Shown here in pieces: positions 50,108 to 59,582 of a stretch of 64,000 bases of DNA. Every line of letters starts with the position of its first letter. Position 1 is the first letter of the stretch. Origin of the DNA: Leptospira sp. B5-022 (GTDB lineage Bacteria > Spirochaetota > Leptospiria > Leptospirales > Leptospiraceae); contig NZ_ANIJ01000014.1 of assembly GCF_000347035.1 (NCBI RefSeq), positions 1 to 64,000 on the forward strand. The letters are read 5' to 3'. Position numbers and translations under genes: made by a program. The notes below the pieces were generated by a model. That model ran no database searches. It was given only the letters and a program-made list of their open reading frames with translations, and was not told where the DNA came from.

Positions 50108-50452
50108 CTATTGAGGATGTAGAGTAGGAATATATTTGTTGATTTCCTTATTACATTCTTTGAGTCTCTCTTGGTATTCGGCACATTCTAAAAGAAAAAA
50201 ATTGAAAAAGTTTAACGCTTCTTGCTTTTGCTGTGGACTAGATGAAGAATCAGTGTAAATTAAAAATTCCCCAGTAGCAAATGCACAACTTTCGTTGCGA
50301 ACTAGGGTGGAGTTGTTATCAAGTTTATATTTGCAAGCTGTCCTTTCATTAGTGGGAACAATAATGCAGTTAAAGCATAAGATCATTATTACAATAAGAA
50401 AGATAGTTGAAAGAAATTTTGGACTACTATGATGCATAAATAATCTTACCAT
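50108..50452 (-). CDS. Small Cys-rich lipoprotein, paralogue 1
   Basis: 114 residues. Signal peptide with Cys at ILCFNC, then VPTNERTACKYKL, an acidic middle, and ECNKEINKYIPTLHPQ at the C-terminus. The conserved Cys (after the lipid Cys: TAC, ESC, LEC and KEC) suggest two disulfides. ATG 50452 overlaps the Rhs stop codon (ATGGTAA), so it is coupled to that gene. Met6 is an alternative start. Similarity to the next gene indicates tandem duplication. Secretion to the envelope makes it a candidate partner of the Rhs protein. Confidence 0.75.
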   Translation of the reverse strand: MVRLFMHHSSPKFLSTIFLIVIMILCFNCIIVPTNERTACKYKLDNNSTLVRNESCAFATGEFLIYTDSSSSPQQKQEALNFFNFFLLECAEYQERLKECNKEINKYIPTLHPQ

Positions 50453-53400
50453 TTGATTTTAAACCTCGCTTTGCGAATTAATAAACGTTCTTTATGTATG
50501 AACGTTGCATTATGTAGGAAGTTATATGTATATCCGATCGCATTTTGAGCGGCAAAAAGAAGAGTTCCTCCTGGTAACGCAACAAAAGTATCGAAAGTTG
50601 TCGTTGCCATATAGTCTATCCCAGCAACTACAGATTTCCCCGTATTTCCCAATCGATCATAACTACTGGGTAATGCATCAAATTCTCGTTGGTACGCAGC
50701 TTTTTGGTTATTTAGCGAGAAGTAATTTCCCCAAGATTGTTTTATCCATTGTTCATTAGCTTTTAAGGCTTTGGGGGATGAGGTCCAAGAATGTCCTTCG
50801 TCATGTTCGATTCCCGATTTATCTACGATAGTCAAAGGAGATTTAGGCTTATACATGAAGTAAACCATTAAAGCTAGTGCTGGATTATGGGTAGTTGCGT
50901 ACACGGTGAGCATCATAGTTAAAGTATCCTTGTTAGGTAAATAACCTCCACATCTACCCGCTCCCTGAAAATTCCCAAATACTCCGTAATTCAATCCACT
51001 AGTCGGACAGCCACCTATATGAGTTGCCATGACTTGTTGGTGTTGTAGTAAAACGATCATCATAGTCTCATTCTGCTTTTGCTGGCTATACTGTTCCTGA
51101 GAAAATAAGAATGCAGTTAACCAAAATAACGAATCCAGGCTATGACCATCCGGATCGATTTTGTTTGTAGGATTTCCTCCCACATACATATATCGATTTA
51201 AACCGTTAACCCCTTTGTCGAATCTATCATCTCCTTGAGCAAATCTTCCCAAGAACGGATCATAAAATCTTGATTTATAATAATACAAGCCTGTTTCACT
51301 ATCGGAAACCTGACCCGTAAACTTATATCTAAAAATATCAGGACCCGTCGAATCCGAATAATTGATCTCTCCATAAGGAAGATAACTAACTTTACTAACT
51401 CCCGACTGTCCGGGACCTGAGGCTGGATTTCCATCTGCATCAGTCAACATCGTTGTAGATCCCAAATGATCCGTTAAATAAAAATAAGCCCCCACTGTCG
51501 GCACTCCGGCTCCGCGAAGTCTACCGTTACTTCTTCCAAGTGCAAGCGGAGAAGCCTCCTCAGTGTTCACTTGTTTTGCAAGTATATTCCAAGGTGTATT
51601 TTCATTTCTAGCGCCTAAAACTCCATTACAGTCTTGTAATAATGATATTCCGAAAAAGGATACAAGTAACATCGGAGAACTCAAGCCTCCAAGCTTCATT
51701 CTTTGGAGGATTTCATTTCCTTTAAGTAAGAAAGGATACATCAGATAGAGAAAACTCAAGAAAAATAGAACATATCCAAATCGAAAGAATGCAGTAGGAA
51801 CTCCATTCTGGAAAAACATCGAATAGGTAAGAAATCCTTTAAATGGAGACAATATCCGATTCTTCCAATATGTTTCGCAGTCTATCACTACTCCTGAACA
51901 AAGTCCCATCTGATCCAACCAAGTTCCGGAACTGCTGATAAATCCCGTTCCACTTTCTGTTTCCCGATTTTCCGAGATCAGGGTCGCATCTGTTCTTGTT
52001 AGTTGGACTAAAATTTCTCCACCTAAACCTTTAACATACATTGTATGTTTAGGCCTCGCTCCCCGAGCCTGGACTAGCTCGTAAAGATCTAATAAGTTAT
52101 AAGTAGTCGTAAACCGATTCTCTGATTTTACCCTCTCTCCAGAATAATCGTAAGTATATTTGATCCTTCCTCCTTCGTTCATCTCATATTCGGTCATTTT
52201 TCCGTACGAGTCGTAATGAAGAATGTCTCCGTCCCGAGATATCATGTTCCCGGAAGCATCGTAAGAATAACGTAAAGTTCCAGGTCTATTATTATATACT
52301 TTTGTAACGGCATGAATATGGCTCGGGTCCCCGTAAGTATAAACGAATTTTCCTTTTTGGATCAGGTTTCCGTCGGCACTATAGGAATAATTCTCTGTTC
52401 CATAGCTACCCGTTGCCGATAAAAGTCGATTGTGCAGATCATAGGTATATACTTGAGAACTTCTAGGATTTTTTAGATCGGATTGTTTTAATACGTTTTC
52501 CGATCCGTCGTAGGCGTAAGATAGAGATTGTAAAACTCTTCCATCCTCATTACGAGAGCTTAAGAAAGTGGTCTGAAAATTACTCAAATCGATTTTACGA
52601 TCCGTGACTGTTCCGTTTCCTAAAGTCTTTCTAAGAATTACTTCTCCATCCTGAAAGATCGGTCCTTCATATTCGGCAACGACTGCTCCTCTGCTGGAAC
52701 CGTCTGCGGAATCCATTGTAATATTCTTCAAATTTCCGTTTAAAGAATAACTCTGGTGTATTTTACTTCCGTCAGGATACACAATTTGGATCGCTCTTCC
52801 TAAGGAATCATACTCCATTTCTAAAATAAAGATATGCTCATCTATAATCTTTTTTTGATAGATAGATTTACCTTGAGCATTATAGGCAATTTCAGTCACT
52901 CCGGAAGCATCGGTGATCTTACTCACTCTCCCTATTCCATTAGGACGAGAAGTATTATCATATTCATTTACGATCGGAACCTCTCCACCGCTAGGAGTCG
53001 TTTTTATGATCCTGCCGAGTAAGTCGTAAGTAAATGTTTGGCTTTTACCCCTGGCATCCGTTTGTTTGATGATCTTTCCCGCTTTATCATAGGAATAGGT
53101 GATTGTCCCTGAATCCAGATCGCTAGTACTGATCCTTCTGCCTCCCACATCATATACAAATCTCGTAATATTTCCTATCGTATCGGTAATTTTAGAAGGT
53201 TGCCCAAAAGGAGAATATACCGTCGCGATTGTCTTTCCGTTATCCGTTTTCGAAATAACCTGACCTAATTCATTTTTCGTTTCACTGAAGGATTTCTCTA
53301 CTCCATCGAAATAATGGACAATTTTATTCGTTGTTAGAGCTGAATACGACAGAGTAGTAAGATTTGTTCCATTAGGCCCGGTGAAACTGCTTCCAGTCGG

Positions 53401-56400
53401 CCTAAGATCCGGATCATTATAATTGTATTCTGTCCAGTAAGGAGCGGTATTGGTGAAATACGGATTGGATTTCCTTAAAATCAAACCATTTGTGTAATTG
53501 TAAACGGTATCTGTGATCAGATCTATTCCGCTTTCTGCGGTATTCGATATGCTGCGAATTGTATTACCGAAAGGATCCGAATATTCTATACTGATTGTTT
53601 CTGTTCCACTTGTCGTATCTCTTACCGTTTTTATCAAATGCTGAGTATTAGAGTGATCGCCTAAATCGAACTTTGCAGGATTTTTATATTCATAAGATTC
53701 ATTCCAATCAGTATTTCCTGGATAAGTTATAGTAAGTAAGCGACCGAATGTATCATACGTTTTCTTTGTTGTTGCTCCGTTTGCATCCGTTCGGGATAAT
53801 TCTAGTCCTAAAATAAGATCATATATTGAAGTTTCTTTTTGACCTAAAGCATTCGTTTTTCCAACCGGAAAGGAATGGATTGTAGGATCGAGTTCCATCG
53901 TCGTTGTTGCACCAAATAGGTCAGTAGATGCAATCGGGTTCCCATAAGAATCATAGGAATAAGTTGTGATTTGCTCCGCAGATGTACCCGGAAACTGTGT
54001 TGTGGAAAGGATCGTATCATTTTGGTAGACTAATTTTTGATCTTCTACTAAAGTACCGTCCACGGTTTTTTGGTTTCGAATGACCCTACCAATCCTCCAG
54101 GTATCAATATCATGAACAATTTGTGTATCCGTAGAAATTATATGACTTCCGATTGTTTCCGTTTGATTTGTGGAGAAACCGTATGGATCAATCGAAAGAC
54201 TCGTATTAGTTGTGATTTCTAAATTTCCATTATGGTACGAACTTTTAGATAAATTTGTCGCGATAAAAAGTTCCGTATTAAACGGATTTAGAAATTGAAA
54301 GCCGCTATAAACAGTCTTGTGAACAAGATTCCCTTGTGAGTTATAATTGTTTATCTCACTTGGAATCCCAGCCAATCTATAATCATTCTGAAAATATTCG
54401 GTTGATTTATAAAAGCCGGTGCCATTTTCTTTTTCACTTACTTTTGCAAACCCGAGACTTCTCGCAATCCCTCTTACCCCCGAATAAAACCTTGCATTCG
54501 AATAGGAAAAACTTTCCGATGTAGTAATCCCGCTTCCGATATCCGTATTCAGACTCGTTACCAAAAAACCGGGAGAATTATCCACTAAATTAGGATAATC
54601 GCCTGTGCCTGCGGAAATGGCTCCGGAATGCAGATGTTTAGCGGTGTAAGCAACTGAAGAAGTCTGCACACCGTTTGTGACCGAAACAATATCGTCTTCA
54701 GAAACCGTTTTCGCATTCGTTTTTCGAATGAGAACATGACCTTGGGTCTTATCCATCCAAAGTTTCACAAGAAGAGCGTCCGAAAAACCGTCCCCATTCG
54801 TATCTTGGATCATAAGTTGACCTATGTCCGCCTTATAGACACCGTTTGTGGTTTGTTCGTTTAATACAAATTGACCGAATCCGAACGAAGAGTTATACGC
54901 AAGAGATCCCGCTCCGTTGGAGAGATAACTTTCTACATTATGATTTTCTTTATTATATAAGATCAGATCCTGCAAACCGTCTCCGTTCACATCCCCGAAA
55001 TTAAATTGAGAAACATTCTTAACGTCGCTTGTATTCAGGTTGCTTGCCACTTGAGAACCGAAACCCTTCGAAGTATTTAGTGAAACCTTGATCTTGCCTC
55101 CCACAATCGTAATAAAATCCGGAAGACCATCCGAATTCACATCTCCAAAAAAACTTCTGAGTTTATCCGCACTCGTTCCCAGATCCAGTTGGGAGGTGGT
55201 AGAAGTTTTAGTAGAAAGATTAAAATAAGTTACATCCAAACGATATCTAGTCGTTCCGGAAGCAGTTTCGCTGATGGAATTGAGTTGAGCTTGCAAACTA
55301 GATTGAGTAGAAGAAATGGGAGTGATTAGATTTGCATAAATTAACTGCAAATCCGAAGCCAAAGTATTAGAAGAAGGGATATCCGTTCCAGCTAAGGCCG
55401 CCTGCAGCTGAGAGATATCCGTATAATTTGGATCCGAATTCACGCACGCCACATTTTCTCCGGAGCTATTTGCTACCAATATAACAGAGCTCAAATCGAT
55501 GTCCGTACCTAAACTTTGAACATAAGCAGAACATCCGATCAAATAATAATCGATCAGGGAATTAAAATCGGAAGCGGAAACAGAAGTTGGACCGGAACTT
55601 AGGATGGTATTCAAAACATCGTTCTGAGTCGTATATGTATTCGTGATCGTTTCCGCTTGGGAATTCGCCTGATCCAATAAAGCGCTAACCGCAGTATATT
55701 CCGGATTTTCGCTGTATTTCACAAGTCTCACATATTCGGCTTTGCTGTCTGAGTTTATATCAATGAACTCATTAATATAATAATTCGAGGTTCCTGTGAT
55801 CTGGACCGCGTTTGCGAAACTTCCCTTTTGGTTGATATAGATATTAAATTTGGAACCGTCATAATGAATAAAATCCGTAAGCCCGTCCCCGTTCATATCG
55901 CTGAACCAATCCGCAGGAGACTTGTCCGAAGCCATTCTTTTAGTATTTGTACTGGAATATTCGAAATAATAGGAATAGGGAGAGAAAACAGTCATGTTCC
56001 GATTGGCGGCAGGGATACTCACGTTTGAAAACGTAGTCGCAGAACTGAATGAGGTGGATTTAGAATAAATTACCGTAAGTTTACCGCCGCTTTCATAAGC
56101 AAAATCCGTCCTGCCGTCTCCGTCCAAATCCACGGCTTGGGAAAATGTATTATAGTGCAAAGGGACCGCAGGACTTAAGAAACTATTAGTAGAATCTATA
56201 TTACCGTTCTTTAATGGGAATGCTCTCAGTCGAATACTGTTATTTGTTTCGGAGCCTACCACTGCTGCAAAGTCCATCAATCCATCTCCATCTAGATCCA
56301 TTGGCATCCAATTCGTAAGACCGGAATCAATACCGGAAGCGCAATAGGTAGGACCTCCCCAGTTATTATAATCCAAACAAAGAGATACTAAATTTTCGAA

Positions 56401-57579
56401 GAAGACTTGATTCCCTCCCCAACAAGGAGCATATGCAGCACATAAACAAGCCGCAGGGCCCAAATTGCAACTGTCCCTTTCCGGAACAGGCATCCTCATA
56501 GCATACTGTAAATAATCCGCCATTCTCTTTTCCGAGGCAGCAGGCTGGGTCGGCAGAGGATTCTGAAACATTAAATTTGCGTAAAGAAGAAGACCGCTCG
56601 GAACGAACAAGTTCAAGGCCGAGAGTGTCGTGTTGAGATTTGAATCGGAAACATCCGACAAAGTAAAGCCGTCACTGCCGTAATTAAAATTTAAGTCAGC
56701 ATAACTTTCCGAACCGAAAGAGTTGCTTTCACTCCTGCTCAAAGAAGTTAATACGGATCTTCCTGACAAAGATCCGTTAGAATATCCTAATTCATATTCT
56801 CGAACTAAAGAACCATCCACCGAGATTTCTATAGACTCCAATCTTTTAGTAGTCTGGACCAAAGAACCGTTAAAATATGCAGGATTCGAATCAGAACGAT
56901 CTTCGTACTCAAATTGGATGCTCCTATTTTGATACGTAATTTGATTCGGATAATATTCTCCGGTCGCAGTATCTTCTACGTAAGTCACGTTATACCCATT
57001 ACCGAACGGATCTCTTACTTGGCTGAGTGTCCAAGCTCTCACAGAACCGTTTCTGCCTAATGCCTCAATTCGGGAATCTGCGGTGGAACCGAAAGAATAC
57101 GTTATTCCATCTTTATCCGTTGCAACCCAGGAACAGGGACCATCTCCACATATCCCAGTAGGGATAAATCTTATCCAAGATTCCCTTTTAGAGTGAAACG
57201 TCGAAAGATTTCCGGAAATATCAATAAGAGGTCCGACTTGAGAAGATACATAATCGTCTGCTCCATCATAATTGATCCCGAAACTAGGATCTCTTGAAAT
57301 AGAATGGATTCCGGAAAGTTCCCAACCCACACCGATCAGTCCGTTTCTTCCGCTTGAAGAGTAAGAGAAAGACAAGTTGGGCAATATTCCTTTAGTTCCC
57401 GGAGGAAGAACGATTTCTATATTAGTAATCAGAGATCCGGAAGGAGATGCGGAAAGTTTTGGAAGTGTTTGCGGAACAAGATTACCAGTAATACTCGATA
57501 TAATGGATTGGATCGAAAACCCGCTGAATAAAAAATATGAAACAAGTAATAGGAAAAGACCAACTAACTTTCTTTGCAT
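50446..57579 (-). CDS. SpvB/VCBS/YD-Rhs polymorphic toxin-like giant protein
   Basis: 2377 residues with an N-terminal signal (LVGLFLLLVSYFLFSGFSIQ). Order: SpvB/TcaC-type N-terminal domain (residues 40-330; GLIGVGWELSGIHSISRDP); six VCBS/FG-GAP calcium loops such as DLDGDGLMDF, DMNGDGLTDF and DTNGDGFSDA (about 427-935); YD/Rhs repeats (about 1150-1880); an unusual hydrophobic stretch (about 1935-1982); the Rhs core (about 2025-2146, DHLGSTTMLTD to YDPFLGRFAQGD to NPTNKIDPDGH); and a 231-residue C-terminal domain with IEHDEGHSW. Rhs cores normally cap a shell enclosing a variable toxin, so the C-terminal domain is the presumed effector. AAGGA lies 8 bases before ATG 57579. Two small lipoprotein genes follow and are coupled. 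Confidence 0.93.
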   Translation of the reverse strand: MQRKLVGLFLLLVSYFLFSGFSIQSIISSITGNLVPQTLPKLSASPSGSLITNIEIVLPPGTKGILPNLSFSYSSSGRNGLIGVGWELSGIHSISRDPSFGINYDGADDYVSSQVGPLIDISGNLSTFHSKRESWIRFIPTGICGDGPCSWVATDKDGITYSFGSTADSRIEALGRNGSVRAWTLSQVRDPFGNGYNVTYVEDTATGEYYPNQITYQNRSIQFEYEDRSDSNPAYFNGSLVQTTKRLESIEISVDGSLVREYELGYSNGSLSGRSVLTSLSRSESNSFGSESYADLNFNYGSDGFTLSDVSDSNLNTTLSALNLFVPSGLLLYANLMFQNPLPTQPAASEKRMADYLQYAMRMPVPERDSCNLGPAACLCAAYAPCWGGNQVFFENLVSLCLDYNNWGGPTYCASGIDSGLTNWMPMDLDGDGLMDFAAVVGSETNNSIRLRAFPLKNGNIDSTNSFLSPAVPLHYNTFSQAVDLDGDGRTDFAYESGGKLTVIYSKSTSFSSATTFSNVSIPAANRNMTVFSPYSYYFEYSSTNTKRMASDKSPADWFSDMNGDGLTDFIHYDGSKFNIYINQKGSFANAVQITGTSNYYINEFIDINSDSKAEYVRLVKYSENPEYTAVSALLDQANSQAETITNTYTTQNDVLNTILSSGPTSVSASDFNSLIDYYLIGCSAYVQSLGTDIDLSSVILVANSSGENVACVNSDPNYTDISQLQAALAGTDIPSSNTLASDLQLIYANLITPISSTQSSLQAQLNSISETASGTTRYRLDVTYFNLSTKTSTTSQLDLGTSADKLRSFFGDVNSDGLPDFITIVGGKIKVSLNTSKGFGSQVASNLNTSDVKNVSQFNFGDVNGDGLQDLILYNKENHNVESYLSNGAGSLAYNSSFGFGQFVLNEQTTNGVYKADIGQLMIQDTNGDGFSDALLVKLWMDKTQGHVLIRKTNAKTVSEDDIVSVTNGVQTSSVAYTAKHLHSGAISAGTGDYPNLVDNSPGFLVTSLNTDIGSGITTSESFSYSNARFYSGVRGIARSLGFAKVSEKENGTGFYKSTEYFQNDYRLAGIPSEINNYNSQGNLVHKTVYSGFQFLNPFNTELFIATNLSKSSYHNGNLEITTNTSLSIDPYGFSTNQTETIGSHIISTDTQIVHDIDTWRIGRVIRNQKTVDGTLVEDQKLVYQNDTILSTTQFPGTSAEQITTYSYDSYGNPIASTDLFGATTTMELDPTIHSFPVGKTNALGQKETSIYDLILGLELSRTDANGATTKKTYDTFGRLLTITYPGNTDWNESYEYKNPAKFDLGDHSNTQHLIKTVRDTTSGTETISIEYSDPFGNTIRSISNTAESGIDLITDTVYNYTNGLILRKSNPYFTNTAPYWTEYNYNDPDLRPTGSSFTGPNGTNLTTLSYSALTTNKIVHYFDGVEKSFSETKNELGQVISKTDNGKTIATVYSPFGQPSKITDTIGNITRFVYDVGGRRISTSDLDSGTITYSYDKAGKIIKQTDARGKSQTFTYDLLGRIIKTTPSGGEVPIVNEYDNTSRPNGIGRVSKITDASGVTEIAYNAQGKSIYQKKIIDEHIFILEMEYDSLGRAIQIVYPDGSKIHQSYSLNGNLKNITMDSADGSSRGAVVAEYEGPIFQDGEVILRKTLGNGTVTDRKIDLSNFQTTFLSSRNEDGRVLQSLSYAYDGSENVLKQSDLKNPRSSQVYTYDLHNRLLSATGSYGTENYSYSADGNLIQKGKFVYTYGDPSHIHAVTKVYNNRPGTLRYSYDASGNMISRDGDILHYDSYGKMTEYEMNEGGRIKYTYDYSGERVKSENRFTTTYNLLDLYELVQARGARPKHTMYVKGLGGEILVQLTRTDATLISENRETESGTGFISSSGTWLDQMGLCSGVVIDCETYWKNRILSPFKGFLTYSMFFQNGVPTAFFRFGYVLFFLSFLYLMYPFLLKGNEILQRMKLGGLSSPMLLVSFFGISLLQDCNGVLGARNENTPWNILAKQVNTEEASPLALGRSNGRLRGAGVPTVGAYFYLTDHLGSTTMLTDADGNPASGPGQSGVSKVSYLPYGEINYSDSTGPDIFRYKFTGQVSDSETGLYYYKSRFYDPFLGRFAQGDDRFDKGVNGLNRYMYVGGNPTNKIDPDGHSLDSLFWLTAFLFSQEQYSQQKQNETMMIVLLQHQQVMATHIGGCPTSGLNYGVFGNFQGAGRCGGYLPNKDTLTMMLTVYATTHNPALALMVYFMYKPKSPLTIVDKSGIEHDEGHSWTSSPKALKANEQWIKQSWGNYFSLNNQKAAYQREFDALPSSYDRLGNTGKSVVAGIDYMATTTFDTFVALPGGTLLFAAQNAIGYTYNFLHNATFIHKERLLIRKARFKIKW

Positions 57580-57629
57580 TCTAAAATCCTTATAAAACCA
57601 GGACCCTTTTACGCTTTTATTTAGAATTC

Positions 57630-57646
57630 AGTCAATAGAATTGACT
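57630..57646. promoter_or_regulatory. Palindrome upstream of the Rhs gene
   Basis: AGTCAAT-AGA-ATTGACT, perfect 7-base arms, 51-67 bases upstream of the giant gene's start. It is positioned where a promoter-proximal operator would be. The rest of the 254-base gap (57580-57833) holds no supported gene. Confidence 0.45.
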
Positions 57647-57833
57647 CAAGTTCGACAAATTTAATATAGATATTCATGAAAGCCACAGGGGCAGTCATAT
57701 TATTTATAGAAAATACGAATGTGATCTACTCAAAGAACGATATTGATAAATCGGCGTAATGAGGGAGCCTTTTGGATTATTGTCGAATCGCAAGGCTGTA
57801 CAGTTATAATATTCACTCTCAAACCTTGTGCGT

Positions 57834-58643
57834 CTATTCCGGAGTCTCCCCGAAAGTAAACATCTGCTGATAACCCAGTTTAAAACCCTGATCGTAGGTA
57901 TTATCCTTTCTCATTCCATATAATCCGCTAAAAAAAACTCTCCCGCCGCCGTCTCCTATCTTATACTGGACTCCCGGATGAAGATTAAATGAATCGGAAC
58001 GAGGAGTGGGGATCGTATTTTCGACTGCCATACGATAGGTGGCTTCCAGAACTAGGATCCAATTCGAACTTGTATCATAAGAAAGAGTGGCACCCGCTTC
58101 CATATAACGATAATATTTGTCTTGGACCGGATCTCTGAATTTGGAATCGGTCTCTCTTTCGTATAAACCGAAAGCCTGGAACTTAGTTTTACCAAAATCT
58201 AAAACAAATCCCAAATGAGGACGGACCAAAAGAAGCTCCGGATTTCTTTCTCCGATCCAGGGTTCGGATGCAGAAGGTCCGTAAACGTTCACACCTCCTC
58301 CTATTGAAAATATTCCTAAAGTGAAAAACGTTTTTAAACCCGCTCTCCATCTGTCCCAACCGCTCCAAGTAGTTGCTTGTGTGGCATATTGGTCCACATA
58401 TCCGTAACCAGCAGAAATTGAAAAATGATCCCCCAGTTTCAATTCTCCATCCAAAGAAATCTTACGATTCCTGTCATAATCCTTAGAATTCCTGTATTCT
58501 TTTGCATCCGCGCTAATTACAAAAATATTATATACTCCGACAGATTGCCCCCAGACCGGATAGGGGATCGAAGTTTTATCCGAAGCAAAAATTTCCGTAA
58601 GAGGGCTCAAGAATGCCAGAAGAAGGAATAACCTATATTTCAT
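57834..58643 (-). CDS. Predicted outer-membrane beta-barrel protein
   Basis: 269 residues with a cleavable signal peptide (ending EIFAS). The rest alternates polar and aromatic residues in strands typical of a small barrel: LKLGDHFSISAGYGYVDQYA, FLGFVLDFGKTKFQAFGLYE-like stretches and YKIGDGGGRVFFSGLYGMRK. About 12 strands can be guessed. There is no OmpA or porin signature. The start overlaps the SGNH lipoprotein stop as ATGA, so the pair is co-expressed. It may be a porin, an adhesin or a partner of the esterase. Confidence 0.75.
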   Translation of the reverse strand: MKYRLFLLLAFLSPLTEIFASDKTSIPYPVWGQSVGVYNIFVISADAKEYRNSKDYDRNRKISLDGELKLGDHFSISAGYGYVDQYATQATTWSGWDRWRAGLKTFFTLGIFSIGGGVNVYGPSASEPWIGERNPELLLVRPHLGFVLDFGKTKFQAFGLYERETDSKFRDPVQDKYYRYMEAGATLSYDTSSNWILVLEATYRMAVENTIPTPRSDSFNLHPGVQYKIGDGGGRVFFSGLYGMRKDNTYDQGFKLGYQQMFTFGETPE

Positions 58644-59326
58644 AATAGGAACTCCAACCAGAACTCCGGCAAAGTAGCGTTAAGGTATTCTCTCACTCTT
58701 TGGGAAAGAATACCATATCCTTCGTCGGTAAGATGGCCTCCGTCCAATAACATTTCCGTATGGATCAGATCTTCCGGATCGATCCTCGGCAAAAAGGTTA
58801 CCTTCTTCTTCATTTCTAGATTGATCATGGACGCGGCTTTTACAGGCCAAGGAAGTTGCACTGTCCATACGTTCAGAACGATAATATAGTCGCAATGTTC
58901 GTTCAATATCTCAAGAGTCTCGAGCTGTCTTTGTACAGTGGCATCGACTTCTTCCCAAGTGGGTTCGAAATTATTCAGGAAATCATTTACACCGCCGTTC
59001 AACATGCAGGACCTATATCTTCCCGTTTCGTTTTTAGCGGCCTCTTGGATCTCGTAAGTCCTTCTACCTGGAAACGCCTTCTTATAAGTCTCAAATTCAG
59101 GGAACTGCTCTTCTATAGGCCAGAAGGCGGAGATACTATCCCCAAAAAGAGCGAAGCTAGGTTTGTATAATCCGGACTCTTTAGATCGGATATCCTTATC
59201 TTGAACGCATGCTCCCAACAAAAGAAACATCGCCAAAACAAAAATCCAGGACCGATTAAAAACTCTTTGAGTTCCTAAAAAATAGGAGAGAAGTCCCAAC
59301 TTCTCCAATAAATAAATTATATTCAT
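58640..59326 (-). CDS. SGNH/GDSL-hydrolase lipoprotein
   Basis: 228 residues. The hydrophobic leader ends LLLGAC (Cys40), so the protein is a lipoprotein with a long N-terminal region before the lipobox. SGNH blocks: FALFGDSISAFW (nucleophile Ser), LNGGVNDFL (Gly/Asn) and DGGHLTDEGY (Asp and His in DxxH). It would deacylate or deacetylate an envelope or extracellular ester. It is first in a two-gene unit with the predicted barrel. A 24-bp palindrome lies 92-115 bases upstream. Confidence 0.85.
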   Translation of the reverse strand: MNIIYLLEKLGLLSYFLGTQRVFNRSWIFVLAMFLLLGACVQDKDIRSKESGLYKPSFALFGDSISAFWPIEEQFPEFETYKKAFPGRRTYEIQEAAKNETGRYRSCMLNGGVNDFLNNFEPTWEEVDATVQRQLETLEILNEHCDYIIVLNVWTVQLPWPVKAASMINLEMKKKVTFLPRIDPEDLIHTEMLLDGGHLTDEGYGILSQRVREYLNATLPEFWLEFLL

Positions 59327-59417
59327 TTTTCATAATGCTCTATTAATTAGGACAAGAAAAGAAAGGAGAATGTTCCCGTTTTTCGAAAAACAGAACAACG
59401 GAGACCGAAGTTCAACA

Positions 59418-59441
59418 AATATTAAAGTGCACTTTAATATT
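59418..59441. promoter_or_regulatory. 24-bp perfect palindrome between divergent genes
   Basis: Half-site AATATTAAAGTG followed directly by its reverse complement. It lies between the divergent SGNH lipoprotein (start 59326) and lipoate ligase (start 59583) genes, 92 and 141 bases from their starts. With no loop it suits a dimeric repressor such as a TetR-type protein better than a hairpin. AT-rich tracts (TATATTTTTTTAATATATAT) follow on the right. Confidence 0.7.
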
Positions 59442-59582
59442 ATATTTTTTTAATATATATGGAACGTGGTTCATTTTCGTAGATTCTAAACGAGGAAATT
59501 ATTCCCTAAGTAGAATACAGAAGTCGGATTCGGAGAAACGTTCCAAAAGATAAAAAGATAACTACAGTCAATAACAAAACCC

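Noticed and set aside
57676..57759. 27-codon ATG frame between the Rhs gene and the barrel gene
   Set aside because: Too short, with no ribosome binding site and no similarity to known leader peptides.
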